From Megaustenia siamemsis (lineage: Eukaryota > Mollusca > Gastropoda > Stylommatophora > Ariophantidae), in NCBI GenBank assembly GCA_032433765.1, contig JAVIAB010000049.1, positions 25,501,602-25,565,601 of the forward strand: a stretch of 64,000 nucleotides of DNA, in the 5' to 3' direction. The notes under the pieces were generated by a model. The model was not told the DNA's origin, searched no databases, and worked only from the letters and a program-made list of their open reading frames with translations. The position numbers and the translations under genes are program-made. Below are positions 43,423 to 53,639 of this stretch, in pieces; position 1 is the stretch's first letter; every line of letters starts with the position of its first letter.

Positions 43423-44592
43423 ATGGCACTGTTTCAGAGGAAGGTGATACTCAGATGTGGAAGTTGGTCTTCTGAGCCAACATCCATTTGTCCAGGGCTG
43501 CCACAAAGCTCACCATTGTCACCAGTTGTATTTAACGTGTACACAATAGTGATCACGGAACAACAGCTGGATGGGAGGGGAAGAACTATGACTTTTGCTG
43601 ATGATATTCTGGTATATCGACAGGGAAGAGACAGGCAGGGAACGCCTCCACAATGCAAGACGAACCCGATCGCATTTCTTCCTGGTGAGGGGTTTCAGGT
43701 GCCTTGGTTAATCCTAATAAAGCATCAGTTTCATGGTTCTCCTTTAACAATCATATCGTTAAAGGTGACCTTACGTATTTTGGACTTCTGCAATGACTCT
43801 ACCCATTGCATGCATACCACACCGGTAGTACAAATGAGAGCTGATGAGGTGACCAGGGACAAGTTGATGACATACCTTGGAGTTAAGTTAGATCGCAGCC
43901 TGTGTTTTTGGGACCACATCGAACATGTGATAACAAAATCCCGCAAAGGATTAGCCGCCTTGAAGGTCATGGCAGCTGCCAACATCGAGCAGAGGCTACT
44001 TACTCTTCTGTTCCAGGGATTAGTCCTCGCACCAATCGAGTATGCCCTGGCAATTCTTACTGTCAGTACGACTCAAACTGATATGCTGGAGAATATACAA
44101 AATGAAGCCATGTGCATTATCTTGGGATGTACAAGGGACACTCCCTGTGTAGCAATGAGGTATCTTCTTGACTTTCCAACCATGGATGGCAGAATCAAGA
44201 TTTGGAGAGCACGAGCACACTTGAAGATTAGTGCAGATAAAGAGAATCAATTGCACCAAGTGCTCAACATAGAGAAAGGTGCCAGGCTAAAAAGAGGCAA
44301 ATCATGGGTGGGCCGAGCAGAAGGTGTCATCAAACAGGTATGTGGGCTTACCAATATCAGCGTTGGTGAGGAGTGGATACCGGTGCCTACGTCATTCAAG
44401 GCACTTTCTCGTGTATTGTCACACTCGACAGGAAAAGTAGGGAACAGAACCCGGTCGTGGTTAATGCTGAGGTCAACGGTCTCATCTGCGATAACACCGA
44501 TGAGAAAGATGCAGTCATCTATACAGACGGATCTGTACGACGACACCAAAGAAGTGCATGGGCATTTACAGCATGCTCGGCAGGCAGAATAG
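43423..44592 (+). pseudogene. LINE-J RT ORF fragment (389 codons)
   Basis: Open frame from the RT finger/palm (ALFQRKVILRCGSWSSEPTS) through FADD to a thumb and linker (MTYLGVKLDRSLCFWDHIEH; ITKSRKGLAALKVMAA) and ending RHQRS-related sequence in a shifted frame. Residues near 43761-43817 are encoded by an inverted copy of the RNase H region (44754-44810), so the segment between the FADD and YLGV blocks is not native. Not functional as it stands. Confidence 0.8.
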
Positions 44593-45044
44593 TCAAGGAA
44601 GACAGTGGTGCATACGTCATGACCACGAGTAGCATGACAATGGAGGTGATGGCAGTGACCAAGGCATTCAAATGGTTAGAGTCACAAGACTACACCCACG
44701 CATGTATACTGAGTGATTCGATGAGCATGATAAAAAAAGTGGAGGCGGGCTCTGTATGCATGCAATGGGTAGATTCATTGCAGAAGTCCAAAATATGTAC
44801 GGTCACCTTTGTCTATGTCCATTGACATGCGGGAATACGGGGAAATAAAAGAGCGGACAGGTTGGCTAGCTGCGCTGTCGTTGAGGACGGGCAACCAATG
44901 GATTGGGCGGACATCATCAATGCCCTCCGAGATGTGGGAAGAGCACAGGACTTCGACAAACACAGATCCACGTCACTTCTTCGGATGAAGGAAATGGGAG
45001 TTAGATGGGCACAGCCAGAAATGAGAAACTTAGTGGCCATGTAA
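44473..45044 (+). pseudogene. LINE-J RNase H fragment
   Basis: Reads VNAEVNGLICDNTDEKDAVI, YTDGSVRRHQRSAWAFTACS, EVMAVTKAFKW, ILSDSMSMIKKVEAGSVCMQ. After an in-frame TGA at 44825 it continues HAGIRGNKRADRLASCAVVE and DFDKHRSTSLLRMKEMGVRW. Catalytic D, E, D positions are visible. Confidence 0.82.
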
Positions 45045-45239
45045 GAAGATTTATCACCAACATAGAACTGGAGTCGTCAGTCGTTGGACACTGCGGGAAT
45101 TGCTGAGGAGGGTATCTGAGCACAGATGGACATGTTCGGAGTGCAATGATGATGACCTGCAATTAACTCAATAACAATCAACATGAGATGTCTAGTTAAT
45201 GTTGTCAATCAATGTGAGATAATAAAAAAAGTCACCTAC

Positions 45240-45417
45240 TTGGGAAGTTATATTTGAAGCATGCTTGAGCTGAAATCATCCACTCAGCTCTGGTTTCTGA
45301 AAATATGACCAAACTGGACCTCGGCTTATGACCCAAGGCAAGCAGGCCGTTGCCAAAATTATTGACTCTTGTGGAAATTTCTCTGTATGTCTCCCACTTG
45401 TAGCGTCCCAGCACCAG
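45240..45417 (-). CDS. ACSL3/4: ACSL exon 3
   Basis: 178 nt, 59 codons plus one base, entered in phase 0 through the acceptor CTTTTCAG and left in phase 1 through CCCAA|GTAGGT. The peptide includes [40 protein letters not shown]; the ETRAEWM and CFKYNFP blocks are hallmarks of ACSL3/4. The donor was chosen because exon 4 begins TG-ATA-ACT, giving FP-M-I-TLYATLG with no gap against the family. The intron begins directly in sequence shared with the tandem array at 42.2-43.0 kb. Confidence 0.93.
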
Positions 45418-45469
45418 CTGAAAAGACAATAACAGATAAGGTTTTCCTTAGATCATCACTGATGCTCTC

Positions 45470-46195
45470 TTAACCCCTAGATTATGATCATCATCATCAA
45501 GTACCGGGCCTACTGGCGTAGGTGATCATGCCTCTCCACAACTTTTGATCTCGGCAGCTATCTATCATTTCTGTTGTTGACCTTCTACCAAGTCATTCTC
45601 TTAAGCTGTCTGTTATCTTTTCTCTTTGCTTCCCTCTATCTCTTCGTCCCTCAATTTTCCCAGTTGTTACAATATATTCCAGTTGTTCTCTTCTCATTAC
45701 ATGGCCAAAAAATGACGATTGTTTCTTCCTAATATTGGAAATTAGCTCTCTTTTTGCTTTGACCTCTCTCAGAACATCTTCATTACTCTTCTTATATATA
45801 TTATATCATGATACCGTTGTAAAAATTACTGCCTCAAGTGACAAATTCTTGAATTTTGACAGTTTGCAGGGGGCAACCCCACCCTACCTACATACCCAAA
45901 TTACTTCAGGTGATCCCTGAGTGTTGGATTTGTTTCGTTTGATGCTGGATTTTTTAAAATTATTTTTCATTGTGCAAGGTACAGTGTCATCATGTTTTTT
46001 TTTTTTCATTTGCCAATTTTTCAACAAATTCTTCATTTTTTTTTTGGTCCTATGACGGGAGAAATGGAGAAATTTCCTTGGCTGCTCATGTGGCATCAAA
46101 CGAACCTTTGCAACTCGTGAAACGGGACCAACAATGCCCTGAGGTAGCCGAAAATACTGATTGTCAACAACAGGCGACACTACAACTAAAATAAA
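45470..46195. mobile_element. MITE-like (TTAA family) copy with nested LINE-B
   Basis: TTAA at 45470-45473 is followed by CCCCTAGATTATGAT. LINE-B sequence (45489-45800) is inserted in the terminal repeat, after which ATCATGATACCGTTGTAAAA resumes. The interior matches both arms of the copy at 7.2-10.5 kb (GACAGTTTGCAGGGGGCAAC; GGGAGAAATGGAGAAATTTC) without the minisatellite. The right end is cut by the LINE at 46196. Confidence 0.72.
45489..45800 (-). mobile_element. LINE-B 3' fragment
   Basis: CATCATCATCAAGTACCGGG at the left edge (tail), then GCGTAGGTGATCATGCC, TTCTACCAAGTCATTCTC and ATTACATGGCCAAAAAATG. Inserted in the MITE-like element's terminal repeat. Confidence 0.82.
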
Positions 46196-46690
46196 GACCC
46201 GAATCACATTGGCATCCACACAATACTCAAAATCATTCACTCCTGTGTGATTCCAGTATTAACATACGGGTGCCAGAGCTGGAAAACAACAAAGGTTCTA
46301 GACCAAAGACTAAACGCTTTCGAGGACAAATGTCTTTGAAGACTGCTAAACATCCTTTGGTCAGACTTCAAAACAATTATAGAAAATAAGACATGATACT
46401 AAACAGGACTAAATAATGTATCCAATTACGTTACAAAATTACGTTGGAAAAACTTGGGCACGTTCTCAGAATGGATATTAGAAGGCTACTCTACCAGGCC
46501 CTTATATGGAGACCACAAGGTAAAAGAAAACGAGGAAGACTGAAAGAAACTCTGTGTAGAACCATCATCAAAGTGAGTGCTGCTATGGGTCTCAGAAACA
46601 AACCAGATCTAAAACAGGTTATGACTGACTGTCAGACATGGACAACTAGGACTTCTGCCCTATGTGCCATATCTAGCCCAAAAGGATAAT
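46196..46690 (+). mobile_element. LINE C-terminal fragment, separate family
   Basis: Frames read VIPVLTYGCQSWKTTKVLD-like sequence, then LRWKNLGHVLRMDIRRLLYQ and ALIWRPQGKRKRGRLKETLC. The order YGCQ-W, GHV-R and KRKRGR is the LINE C-terminal layout, but the sequence differs from LINE-A to LINE-D. Frame breaks near 46330-46440. 46691-47025 shows nothing recognisable. Confidence 0.75.
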
Positions 46691-47025
46691 CAATTTTTTT
46701 AAAAATCAATATTTTTATTATAATTAGCAAGAAATCATTCCAATAATAAATATAAAAGAAGTGTGTGCAATAACTTATTTCTCATTTTTCTCCAAATATG
46801 AAAATCATTCATGAGACACTTTAAGCAGATGCATACAAAGCCCAAGAAACAGACCAGAAGAATTTGGGTACAGCGAGAGGAGGAAAGATAAAGATGTCAT
46901 GGAGTGGAGTAAGAGATACAGGGGACAGACGAAGTGATGCAGTGTGAACTGGTAGATGAGAGATATGAATAGCACAGCATGTGTACATAACAATGTGCTC
47001 AAACATGTAATGATGATACTTGCAT

Positions 47026-47400
47026 AAATCATCATCATCACTGCGTGCCGTCTCCGCATCAAATACTGGCTACCATAGAGCGCCATTCCACTCTGTCTCT
47101 TGCTTTGATGGTGCAGATTGTCATAGATTGACTTGTTCATCTTTTGATGTTACTCATCCATGTTAGTCTTGGTCTGCCTCTGCCTCTTTTACCATGTATT
47201 TTTCCTTCCAATATTACTTTTATTAGGCTGTTGTGTCTTTTAACATGCCCCAAAAATTTCATTTGTCTTGTTTTAATTGTGTTTAGTAGTTCTCTTTTCA
47301 TTTTTAGTTGTTTTAAAACTTCATCATTTGTTTTCTTTTCTTTCCATCCAATTCTATCTATTCTTCTATAAATCCACATTTCAAAGGCTTCAATTTAGAA
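47026..47400 (-). mobile_element. LINE-C 3' fragment
   Basis: The minus strand reads MWIYRRIDRIGWKEKKTNDE, then LLNTIKTRQMKFLGHVKRHN and GKIHGKRGRGRPRLTWMSNI, ending with ACGGCACGCAGTGATGATGA. It matches the fragments at 17608 and 23145. 47401-47729 has no recognisable feature. Confidence 0.85.
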
Positions 47401-47729
47401 TTTCTCTCCATGGCTTTCTTAAGAATGTTACGAGATGAGGCCACAATCTCTTTCACGGTGGTCTGCCATATTCATCTTTCATGTTCTGAATATGCCTCAT
47501 GTGTACATGAGTTATTCATATTTGAGTTTTAATTTGGCTGATTCCACTTTGCTGTTTTCGCTTTCTAGGCCGTTGATCATTTCTGATTTTTCCGCCCCAT
47601 CCACCGTCACAGACTTTTCAAATTCGTTTTGAACATACCCGGCCGGTGTTATTGTTGTCGAAAACTATGTGTTTGCCTGTTGAACCGCGAAAACACAACA
47701 CAAAGAAGAATAAATTATATTCCACTTGC

Positions 47730-47942
47730 CTTCTTAAATATTTTTCCATTTGGTTGTACTTCCTCATCTTCACTGATAACATCTCGGGTGCCCAAACTTG
47801 GTTGATCAGCATAAAGGCCACAGGCCCTTGAGAACAAGTCATCTAGAGTTTTACATTCTGGGAACACTGAAGTGGTCAGGCCCGATGAGGGGACATCCAC
47901 TGACCTCCAGGGATCTGAAGGTTTCCCAGACACAGGCCTTGC
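47730..47942 (-). CDS. ACSL3/4: ACSL exon 2
   Basis: 71 codons in phase 0 between an acceptor (CCAATAG|GCAAGG) and a GC donor (AAGAAG|GCAAGT). The peptide carries PWRSVDVP, KTLDDLF, SLGTRDVISEDEEVQPNG and KIFKK, matching the segment of ACSL4-type ligases just before the YKW motif. The exon end is set by homology: exon 3 begins with LVLGRYKW, so the coding sequence must leave exon 2 after KK. This places a GC rather than GT dinucleotide at the intron start. GC-AG introns are a known minority class; the AAG|GCAAGT context is otherwise close to consensus. Confidence 0.9.
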
Positions 47943-47997
47943 CTATTGGACATTGCAAGAAAACAAATTAAGACAAATACAGGGTAACTTCATTTCA

Positions 47998-48180
47998 TAC
48001 AAGATATATGTGACAAGATATATGTGACAAGATATATATGACAAAATATATGTGACAAGATATATATGACAAAATATATGTGATAAGATATATGTGACAA
48101 GATTTATGTGATTAAATATATGTGACAAGATTTATATGCCTAGATATATTTTATAAGATTTATGTGACTAGATATATGAA
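47998..48180. repeat. Short tandem array upstream of exon 2
   Basis: Irregular units of ATATATGTGACAAG and variants. It starts about 55 bp upstream of the exon 2 acceptor. A (TA)n run lies at 48287-48318. Confidence 0.8.
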
Positions 48181-48283
48181 CAGTGACTGCTGACATTTTG
48201 AAGAATGTACCAATGTACATCACAAGTTTATTGGGGCTATATAAATAAAACAAAATAATGAAAAATAACAATGCCCCAGAAGA

Positions 48284-48317
<34 letters not shown>

Positions 48318-48321
<4 letters not shown>

Positions 48322-48465
48322 AATCGACAGGCATTGGAAAGAGCAGACTACTATGTATATCTTGGTTGTAGTATAGATCAAGAAGGTGAAACAAAGAAAG
48401 AGATCAGAAGCAGGATAGCAAAACAAGCAGTGAATTTTAAAAACCTGGACAAGGTATGGAAATAA
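48318..48465 (+). mobile_element. LINE fragment (YLG block)
   Basis: Reads QALERADYYVYLGCSIDQEG then ETKKEIRSRIAKQAVNFKNL. This is the YLG segment that follows the RT palm, parallel to HFIYLGSHIDREGDTSKEIR in LINE-A but a different family. Confidence 0.75.
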
Positions 48466-48865
48466 AAAATACTAAGCAAGAAAATCAAACTTGAACATTC
48501 AACTCAAACTTAATCATATCTTTCAATATCTCAATCATATCTCACGAAATAAAATAAAAAATCCAACAACAACAAAAACAAATCCATCACTCAGGGGTCA
48601 CTGAGTCTATCTATCTTTCATTCACCCGAAGTATTGTCTATATCTGCAATGTCGTTTCCTGTATAAATTTTACTGTCTTTTGTAATTCTTGCAGTGGCCC
48701 ATATAGTTTTGTCTGTAGTGTTGTATCTATGGGCCAATGGATTTTCCTTAGTCTACTATATTCAGTGCAGTCTTGAAGTATGTGTTCAGCAGTCTGGGAC
48801 GCCTGTCCACATGTACAAGTAGTTGAGGTGTCGATCTTGAGTTGTGTATACATGTGACTATGGAG

Positions 48866-49740
48866 TCAATTGTGTCCTGTTCTGAGGCATATAATGATAA
48901 CTTGTTCATATCTATTCATATTATGAAAGGCATCCTGATTTTGGACTTGTGGTCCTCTGATTGATTTGATTATCTGTTTCTTATGATGGTATGTAACTGG
49001 TGTATCTAGTTGTGTGCCTGTTGAACCTTCCTTTGCCAACTGATCTGCTTTCTCATTTCCTGGTATTCCACAGTGAGACGGGATCCACTGCAGGGCAACC
49101 CTGTGGTGTTTGCAGAGTTCAGTCAATAAGGTCTGCAGATGTGGTAATTTTCTGGATTGTAGTGCCCGGAGTACTGATCTTGCATCTGTTAAAAACACTA
49201 CAGGCTGTGGACTAAGATTACTGTTCAGCAGTTTTTCTATTGTCAACTTTATTGCTTGTATTTCTGCACCATAATTGTGACAATATTTCCCTGTTGCTAT
49301 TTTATTCATATCTCTAGTGTTATTTGGGTACCCACCAACTATCAAGGAGGGATCAAGTCATCATACTTCGCCTACGCACAGGTCACAATAGAATGAGAAA
49401 TCACATGTTCACCAAATTCAAAATAGGCACAACCAGCTTATGCCACTGTACAATATGACTACAAAACATATTCTACAGGATTGCCCCCAGTACGCAGACC
49501 TGAGAAGAGCAATGTGGTCCATGCCCACCTCCCTGGAGGAGAAACTATATGGGGCTATCGATTTGCTTAAACAGACAGCTGACTTCATGAGAGAGTCTGG
49601 AATCCTATTCTGATTGAGTCTTGATCACAGAGAGAGAGAGAGAGATTTGGGTACTCTATATATGCACCTGCTCCCCCATTCTTTATTGCATTCTGTGCTG
49701 ATCCATCTGTGTACACACGAATCCATAGGTCTTGTGGGTA
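48866..49740 (-). pseudogene. I/Jockey-like RNase H domain, split
   Basis: The start is encoded at 49740-49640 (RVYTDGSAQNAIKNGGAGAY). After the inserted fragment it continues at 49345 with IVGGYPNNTRDMNKIATGKY, GAEIQAIKLTIEKLL, VVFLTDARSVLRALQSRKLP and VALQWIPSHCGIPGNEKADQ. The catalytic D, E, D and late H/D region of RNase H are all present but separated by the insertion. Confidence 0.88.
49346..49620 (+). mobile_element. Related LINE 3' end inserted in RNase H
   Basis: Plus-strand reading gives RMRNHMFTKFKIGTTSLC, then HILQDCPQYADLRRAMWSMP and KLYGAIDLLKQTADFMRESG, the zinc-knuckle tail of a sibling I/Jockey-like LINE. A (GA)n run marks its right edge at 49622-49645. Confidence 0.8.
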
Positions 49741-50162
49741 TTCTTCATCCAGGAAATGGAGAGTTATTGTTTTTTGCTGTAGACTATTCTGTACTTCTTT
49801 GTCACTATTCCTTTCACTTCTGTCCGTATTTGTATTGATAATCCTGATTCCTCTGTCCAGGGAGTATGTTCTGGTATGGGCAGTAGGGGGTTAACAACTC
49901 TTGGCATGTCTGGTGTTTGTCTACTAATACGCTTGGCTTGGTGGATAAAACTGCTTCTCTTAAGTCGTCCCAATGCAAGATTTTGGCGTAAACTTTACTG
50001 AGCATTTTCACACTCGCACCCCAAGTGGTTCCACACAGCTTTCTTAGAATAGCCAATTTCCTCCTTGCTTTTTAGGCTGCCTTATTTATCTGCTGTTTCC
50101 AAGATAGTTTGTTATCAAATGTAACTCCGAGATATGTAGTTTGTATGTCTTCTTTCACAGGC

Positions 50163-51074
50163 TCATTGTTTATGTAGATGGCTCCTGCTTTTTGTTTTGG
50201 GTAGAGAGTGAAAAGTGTAGTACTGCATTTGTCTGTATTGATGCTGATACACCATCTGATTTGTCCATGAATTCAGCGCATTCATAGCTCTTTGTAGCAA
50301 TTTGGAGGCCACTGTTGCATACTCCTCTGTGCACAACATTAACAAGTCATCTGCATACATTGTCACTTTGATGCCGTGTGGTAGTTCAGTAACTAGGTCA
50401 TTGATGTAGATCAGAAAAAGTGTTGGAGATAGTACCCTTCCCTGTGGAATGCCCTGGCGCAGTAAGACCTTCTTACTCTTAAGACCATCCAGTTGCACTC
50501 TGGCTCTCCTGTTATGCAGGTCTGCTTTGACCCATTTGTACATCCTGCCATTTACTCCATAATTTATCAGTTTCTTCAAAAGCCCTTCCTTCCATACCTT
50601 ATCAAATGTTTACTTTAGGTCTATCCATGCTGCTAGTACCAGTTTCTTTTCTTGAAATGCATCCTCAATTTCCTGGGAAAGATAGGTTGCCTGATCTTCA
50701 GTAGAATAACATTGTCTAAAGCCTGCTTGTTGTGGGACAAGGAGATTTTCACTTTCCAGGTACCACTGCAGTCTGAGATTGATTATACGTTCCATTGTTT
50801 TACACAAACAGCTTGTAAGGCTGATTGGTCTATAGCTGGATGTCGTTGAATCATCTTTTCCTGGCTTTAGTAATGGTATCAGAATTGCTTCTCTCCATGC
50901 CTGTAGCACTCTACCTGTAGTCCAGCAAATGTAGATCTGCAGTAGTTTTGCTTTAGCTGTAGTTCCCAAGTTCTTAATCATTTCATTGGACACTCCATCA
51001 CTGCCAGGTGACTTTTTCATTTTTAATTTGGATATTGCCAGCTCTAGCTCTCTTTGTGTAATGGGTATTTCCAT
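50163..51074 (-). pseudogene. I/Jockey-like reverse transcriptase
   Basis: 51074-50610 reads ELELAISKLKMKKSPGSDGV, AWREAILIPLLKPGKDDSTT, SYRPISLTSCLCKTMERIIN and PQQAGFRQCYSTEDQ, ending ..AWIDLK with a stop where the palm aspartate block (DL--AFD) continues. 50579-50163 reads YKWVKADLHNRRARVQLDGL, LRQGIPQGRVLSPTLFLIYI and KVTMYADDLLMLC (catalytic YADD). Motifs 1 to 5 of the RT are recognisable. Confidence 0.9.
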
Positions 51075-51739
51075 GACTTCATGTGTGGTCTCTCCTTGTC
51101 TTGCATTTTGTTGTTTTAAACGGGTCTCTTGTCATTTCTCTAGGCTAATTTCAATATTATTGTCATTTGCAAAGGAGTCTGCAAAATGATTTGCTGCATG
51201 CTTACCTGTTAGGATGTTTCCATCCTTCCTCAGTGTAATTTTGGTGTTCCTTTCTGTACCCTCATCATTCAGCTGTTTTACAAGCTTCCACACTTTTCTT
51301 GTGCTTCGTTCAAGGACTCTGTTTTCTCTGTCCAGCTTCTCCATCTGGCTTGTAGTTTAGTCCATTGAAATTTGGCTTTAGCATGCTGATAGTTATTGTG
51401 GTGTTCCTGGCAAGGGTTATTTTCTGTTTGTTTTCGAGATGTTTCCATGTCATTGTGCAGTTGCTCTAGTTCACTACTCCAGTATGGTTTGTATTGTTTC
51501 CGTGCCCCTCTAGGTATTGTTTCACTGGCAGCTTGTATTATTAGTCTACTGAATTCATCAACTATTTTGTTGATGTCTCTGTCTGTATTTATATCTTTAG
51601 TCAGTACACTGGTGCAGTGTTGATACATTTTCCAGTCTGCATTTTTGTAATTCCATCTGGAGAAAGTGCTGCTCTCCCTGACGGCCTCATTTTGCACCAC
51701 TAAAAAGACAAGTCTGTGGTCGCTGCCTCCAAGTTGTTT

Positions 51740-51846
51740 ACTGGAAGTAGTAATTACAAATGTTTGACAACATAAACTGTCACATTTTGAAGAATGTATG
51801 TTTGAATGCAGTAATTTTTATGATGGTATTATAATCTAGGGTTTAA
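51740..51846. mobile_element. MITE-like (TTAA family) right-end fragment
   Basis: Ends GGTATTATAATCTAGGG followed by TTTAAG (TTAA at 51843-51846), the same terminal repeat as 21525-21541. Confidence 0.6.
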
Positions 51847-51849
51847 GTA

Positions 51850-52330
51850 ACACTTCTGCAATTGGCAACAAATCTATGTCAATAGAAGTGAGAAAGAGAG
51901 TTCATATGTGCTATATAGAACCAATTCTGACCTACGGAAGCGAATCATGGACAGTAGACAAACAAATGAAAGGACGATTGGAGGCCACAGAGATGGGATT
52001 TCTCAGTAGAATGTTGAAAGTTCCCTGGACAGCTAAAAGACCAACGAGGAAATTCTCAAAGAGGCCAACACAAAAAGGGAACTCGTAAAAAATATCAGAA
52101 AGAAACAATCAACATTTGTTGGGCACATCATGAGAAGAGGAAAGTTGGAAAACTTGGTTACAACTGGCAAAATAAAAGGAAAGAGAGATCGCGAACAACA
52201 AAGAGAGAAAATACTGGATAGCTTGGTGTCATGGCATGGAAAAAGTGAACAACAGAACTGATACGATGCACTGTGGATAGAAGATTGTGGAAGGACATGA
52301 TCGCCTACACCAACCAGTATAGCACATGAT
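51850..52330 (+). mobile_element. LINE C-terminal fragment
   Basis: Reads SIEVRKRVHMCYIEPILTYG, SESWTVDKQMKGRLEATEMG and FLSRMLKVPWTAK, then in another frame KQSTFVGHIMRRGKLENLV and KGKRDREQQREK. Related to LINE-B (SWTIGQQ, WTAK, GHIMRRE) but distinct; the fragment at 11566-11965 is the same family. Confidence 0.8.
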
Positions 52331-53639
52331 GAGATTGGAAATTTGAGTCCAGACATAGATGGAACAATGAAGGACAGCTGAGTTTATGGAGATCAGGTGA
52401 GCTACCGGAACCATTAGCATTTCTTTGCTTCTGATGGTGGGAGCATCTTAGAGGCCAGCTTAAAAGCAATGAGGTCAGTTCCACTAACGCCCCTGGAATG
52501 TTCAACCAGGCTGGTCAGATCTTCTGGGCAGGGGCTAGAAAATATCACACCAGTCCCTGACACAAGGCCAACCCGACAAGGGACTCCCAGCAGGGATAAC
52601 CAACTTGTAACTTTGCGATCAATCAGTTTCATCTATAATCATGAAGAGAAAGTCAGCAGATGCCAACTACGTGGTGAGAAGAAATAGTTCTGCTTATTCT
52701 ACATGTAGCAGAGTTGATCTTTATATCATTGTCCATTTGTGTTCTTGTTTTCTGAAGACCACATGTAGGTCGAAATGTCAGTATTTTGTTGCGTTCCTTT
52801 TTTGCAAAGTTTTCACCATACCTTGTATGTTACACCCCACTACTTGCTCCTGTGAAGAAATAACCAGATTATATCTGAAAGAAAGCACTCAAATAGGAAA
52901 CAACAGGAAAAAGAAGGAAGGCAAAGTTGACAGGCATAGACTCCTTTAATGAGATTGAGAAGTTTACCCATAACAGGGACTTGAGGTGATCTGTACTGCA
53001 AGCACTGTGTGATGTCTGATAATGGAATTATGTAACATGTGAACATAAGGAAAAAAAATGCAGGTCAGTGAGAGACAGAGCAAAAGGATCGATTGGACTT
53101 TCGGTCAATATGATAGATAGGCAACAGGAACCGTTAAGGCTCAGTCTGAAAAGTGTTCCTTGTTGCAGTTTCCTCATATTCTAAGTCCAGCTTGCTGCCA
53201 GAGCTACTGAGTTTAGTGCTCTGTGCACACCGTGAGCTGTGCTTTTCATCTAGATTGTGTTTCAAATGTTCCGATTGCTTCAATGAATGATGTTATCATA
53301 TGATGAAGGACAGTTCAGCTGTGTTCACTTTTGGTACTGCTTGGCCTTATGTCTTTTGGTATGTGCTGTAGCTGCTATGATGGGGACTGCAGCTGCCTTT
53401 CTTTGTTTGGATCCTTCAATGTGATGAGTTTTAGTTTGGATGATTCCACTGGCACAGGCGGTTGAGCAATTATGGATTTTAATTCATTTGCAGTGAAACC
53501 GGGGCCTTCGACTAACCATAACAAACAATAACCAAGGATGGATTCTCCCATGTCACAAAACCCATGTTTACAAATGTAGATTTACAACAAAATGAACAAC
53601 AACAATATTCTAATCAGATAATAGAACAAAATGTCTTAC
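52331..53639. other. Mostly unrecognised intron; one degraded LINE-A piece
   Basis: 52845-53000 weakly resembles the LINE-A C-terminus (CTCAAATAGGAAACAACAGG; TTTAATGAGATTGAGAAG). The rest contains short ORFs without recognisable domains, including 52469-52687, and no repeats shared with the window. Confidence 0.5.

Larger units (their letters stand above)
42989..45160 (+). mobile_element. LINE-J: RT and RNase H, inserted in the array
   Basis: Reverse transcriptase pieces: LLPLPKPNKDHFQISAYRII, GLPQSSPLSPVVFNVYTIVI and RTMTFADDILVY (catalytic FADD). RNase H pieces: AVIYTDGSVRRHQRSAWAF, TMEVMAVTKAFKWLES, ACILSDSMSMIK and HAGIRGNKRADRLASC, i.e. the D, E, D and late-domain residues. Several in-frame stops (after EGFHR; within VH-HAGIRGN). 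It splits the array at 42988 and 45160. It ends near TGTTCGGAGTGCAATGATGA. Confidence 0.88.
48610..51735 (-). mobile_element. I/Jockey-like LINE, 5'-truncated, about 2.85 kb
   Basis: Minus strand, in order: end of the endonuclease (GGSDHRLVFLVVQNEAVRES), linker, reverse transcriptase, RNase H and C-terminal CTCGQ--QTAEHILQDC zinc-knuckle. It is interrupted at 49346-49620 by a plus-strand fragment of a related LINE. Several stops and frame changes. Confidence 0.88.

Noticed and set aside
43434..43658. Minus-strand ORF within LINE-J
   Set aside because: Shadow of the plus-strand reverse transcriptase frame.
52469..52687. ORF with ..TRPTRQGTPSRDNQ.., considered as a gene
   Set aside because: Short, no recognisable domain, no splice context I could defend; left as unrecognised intron.
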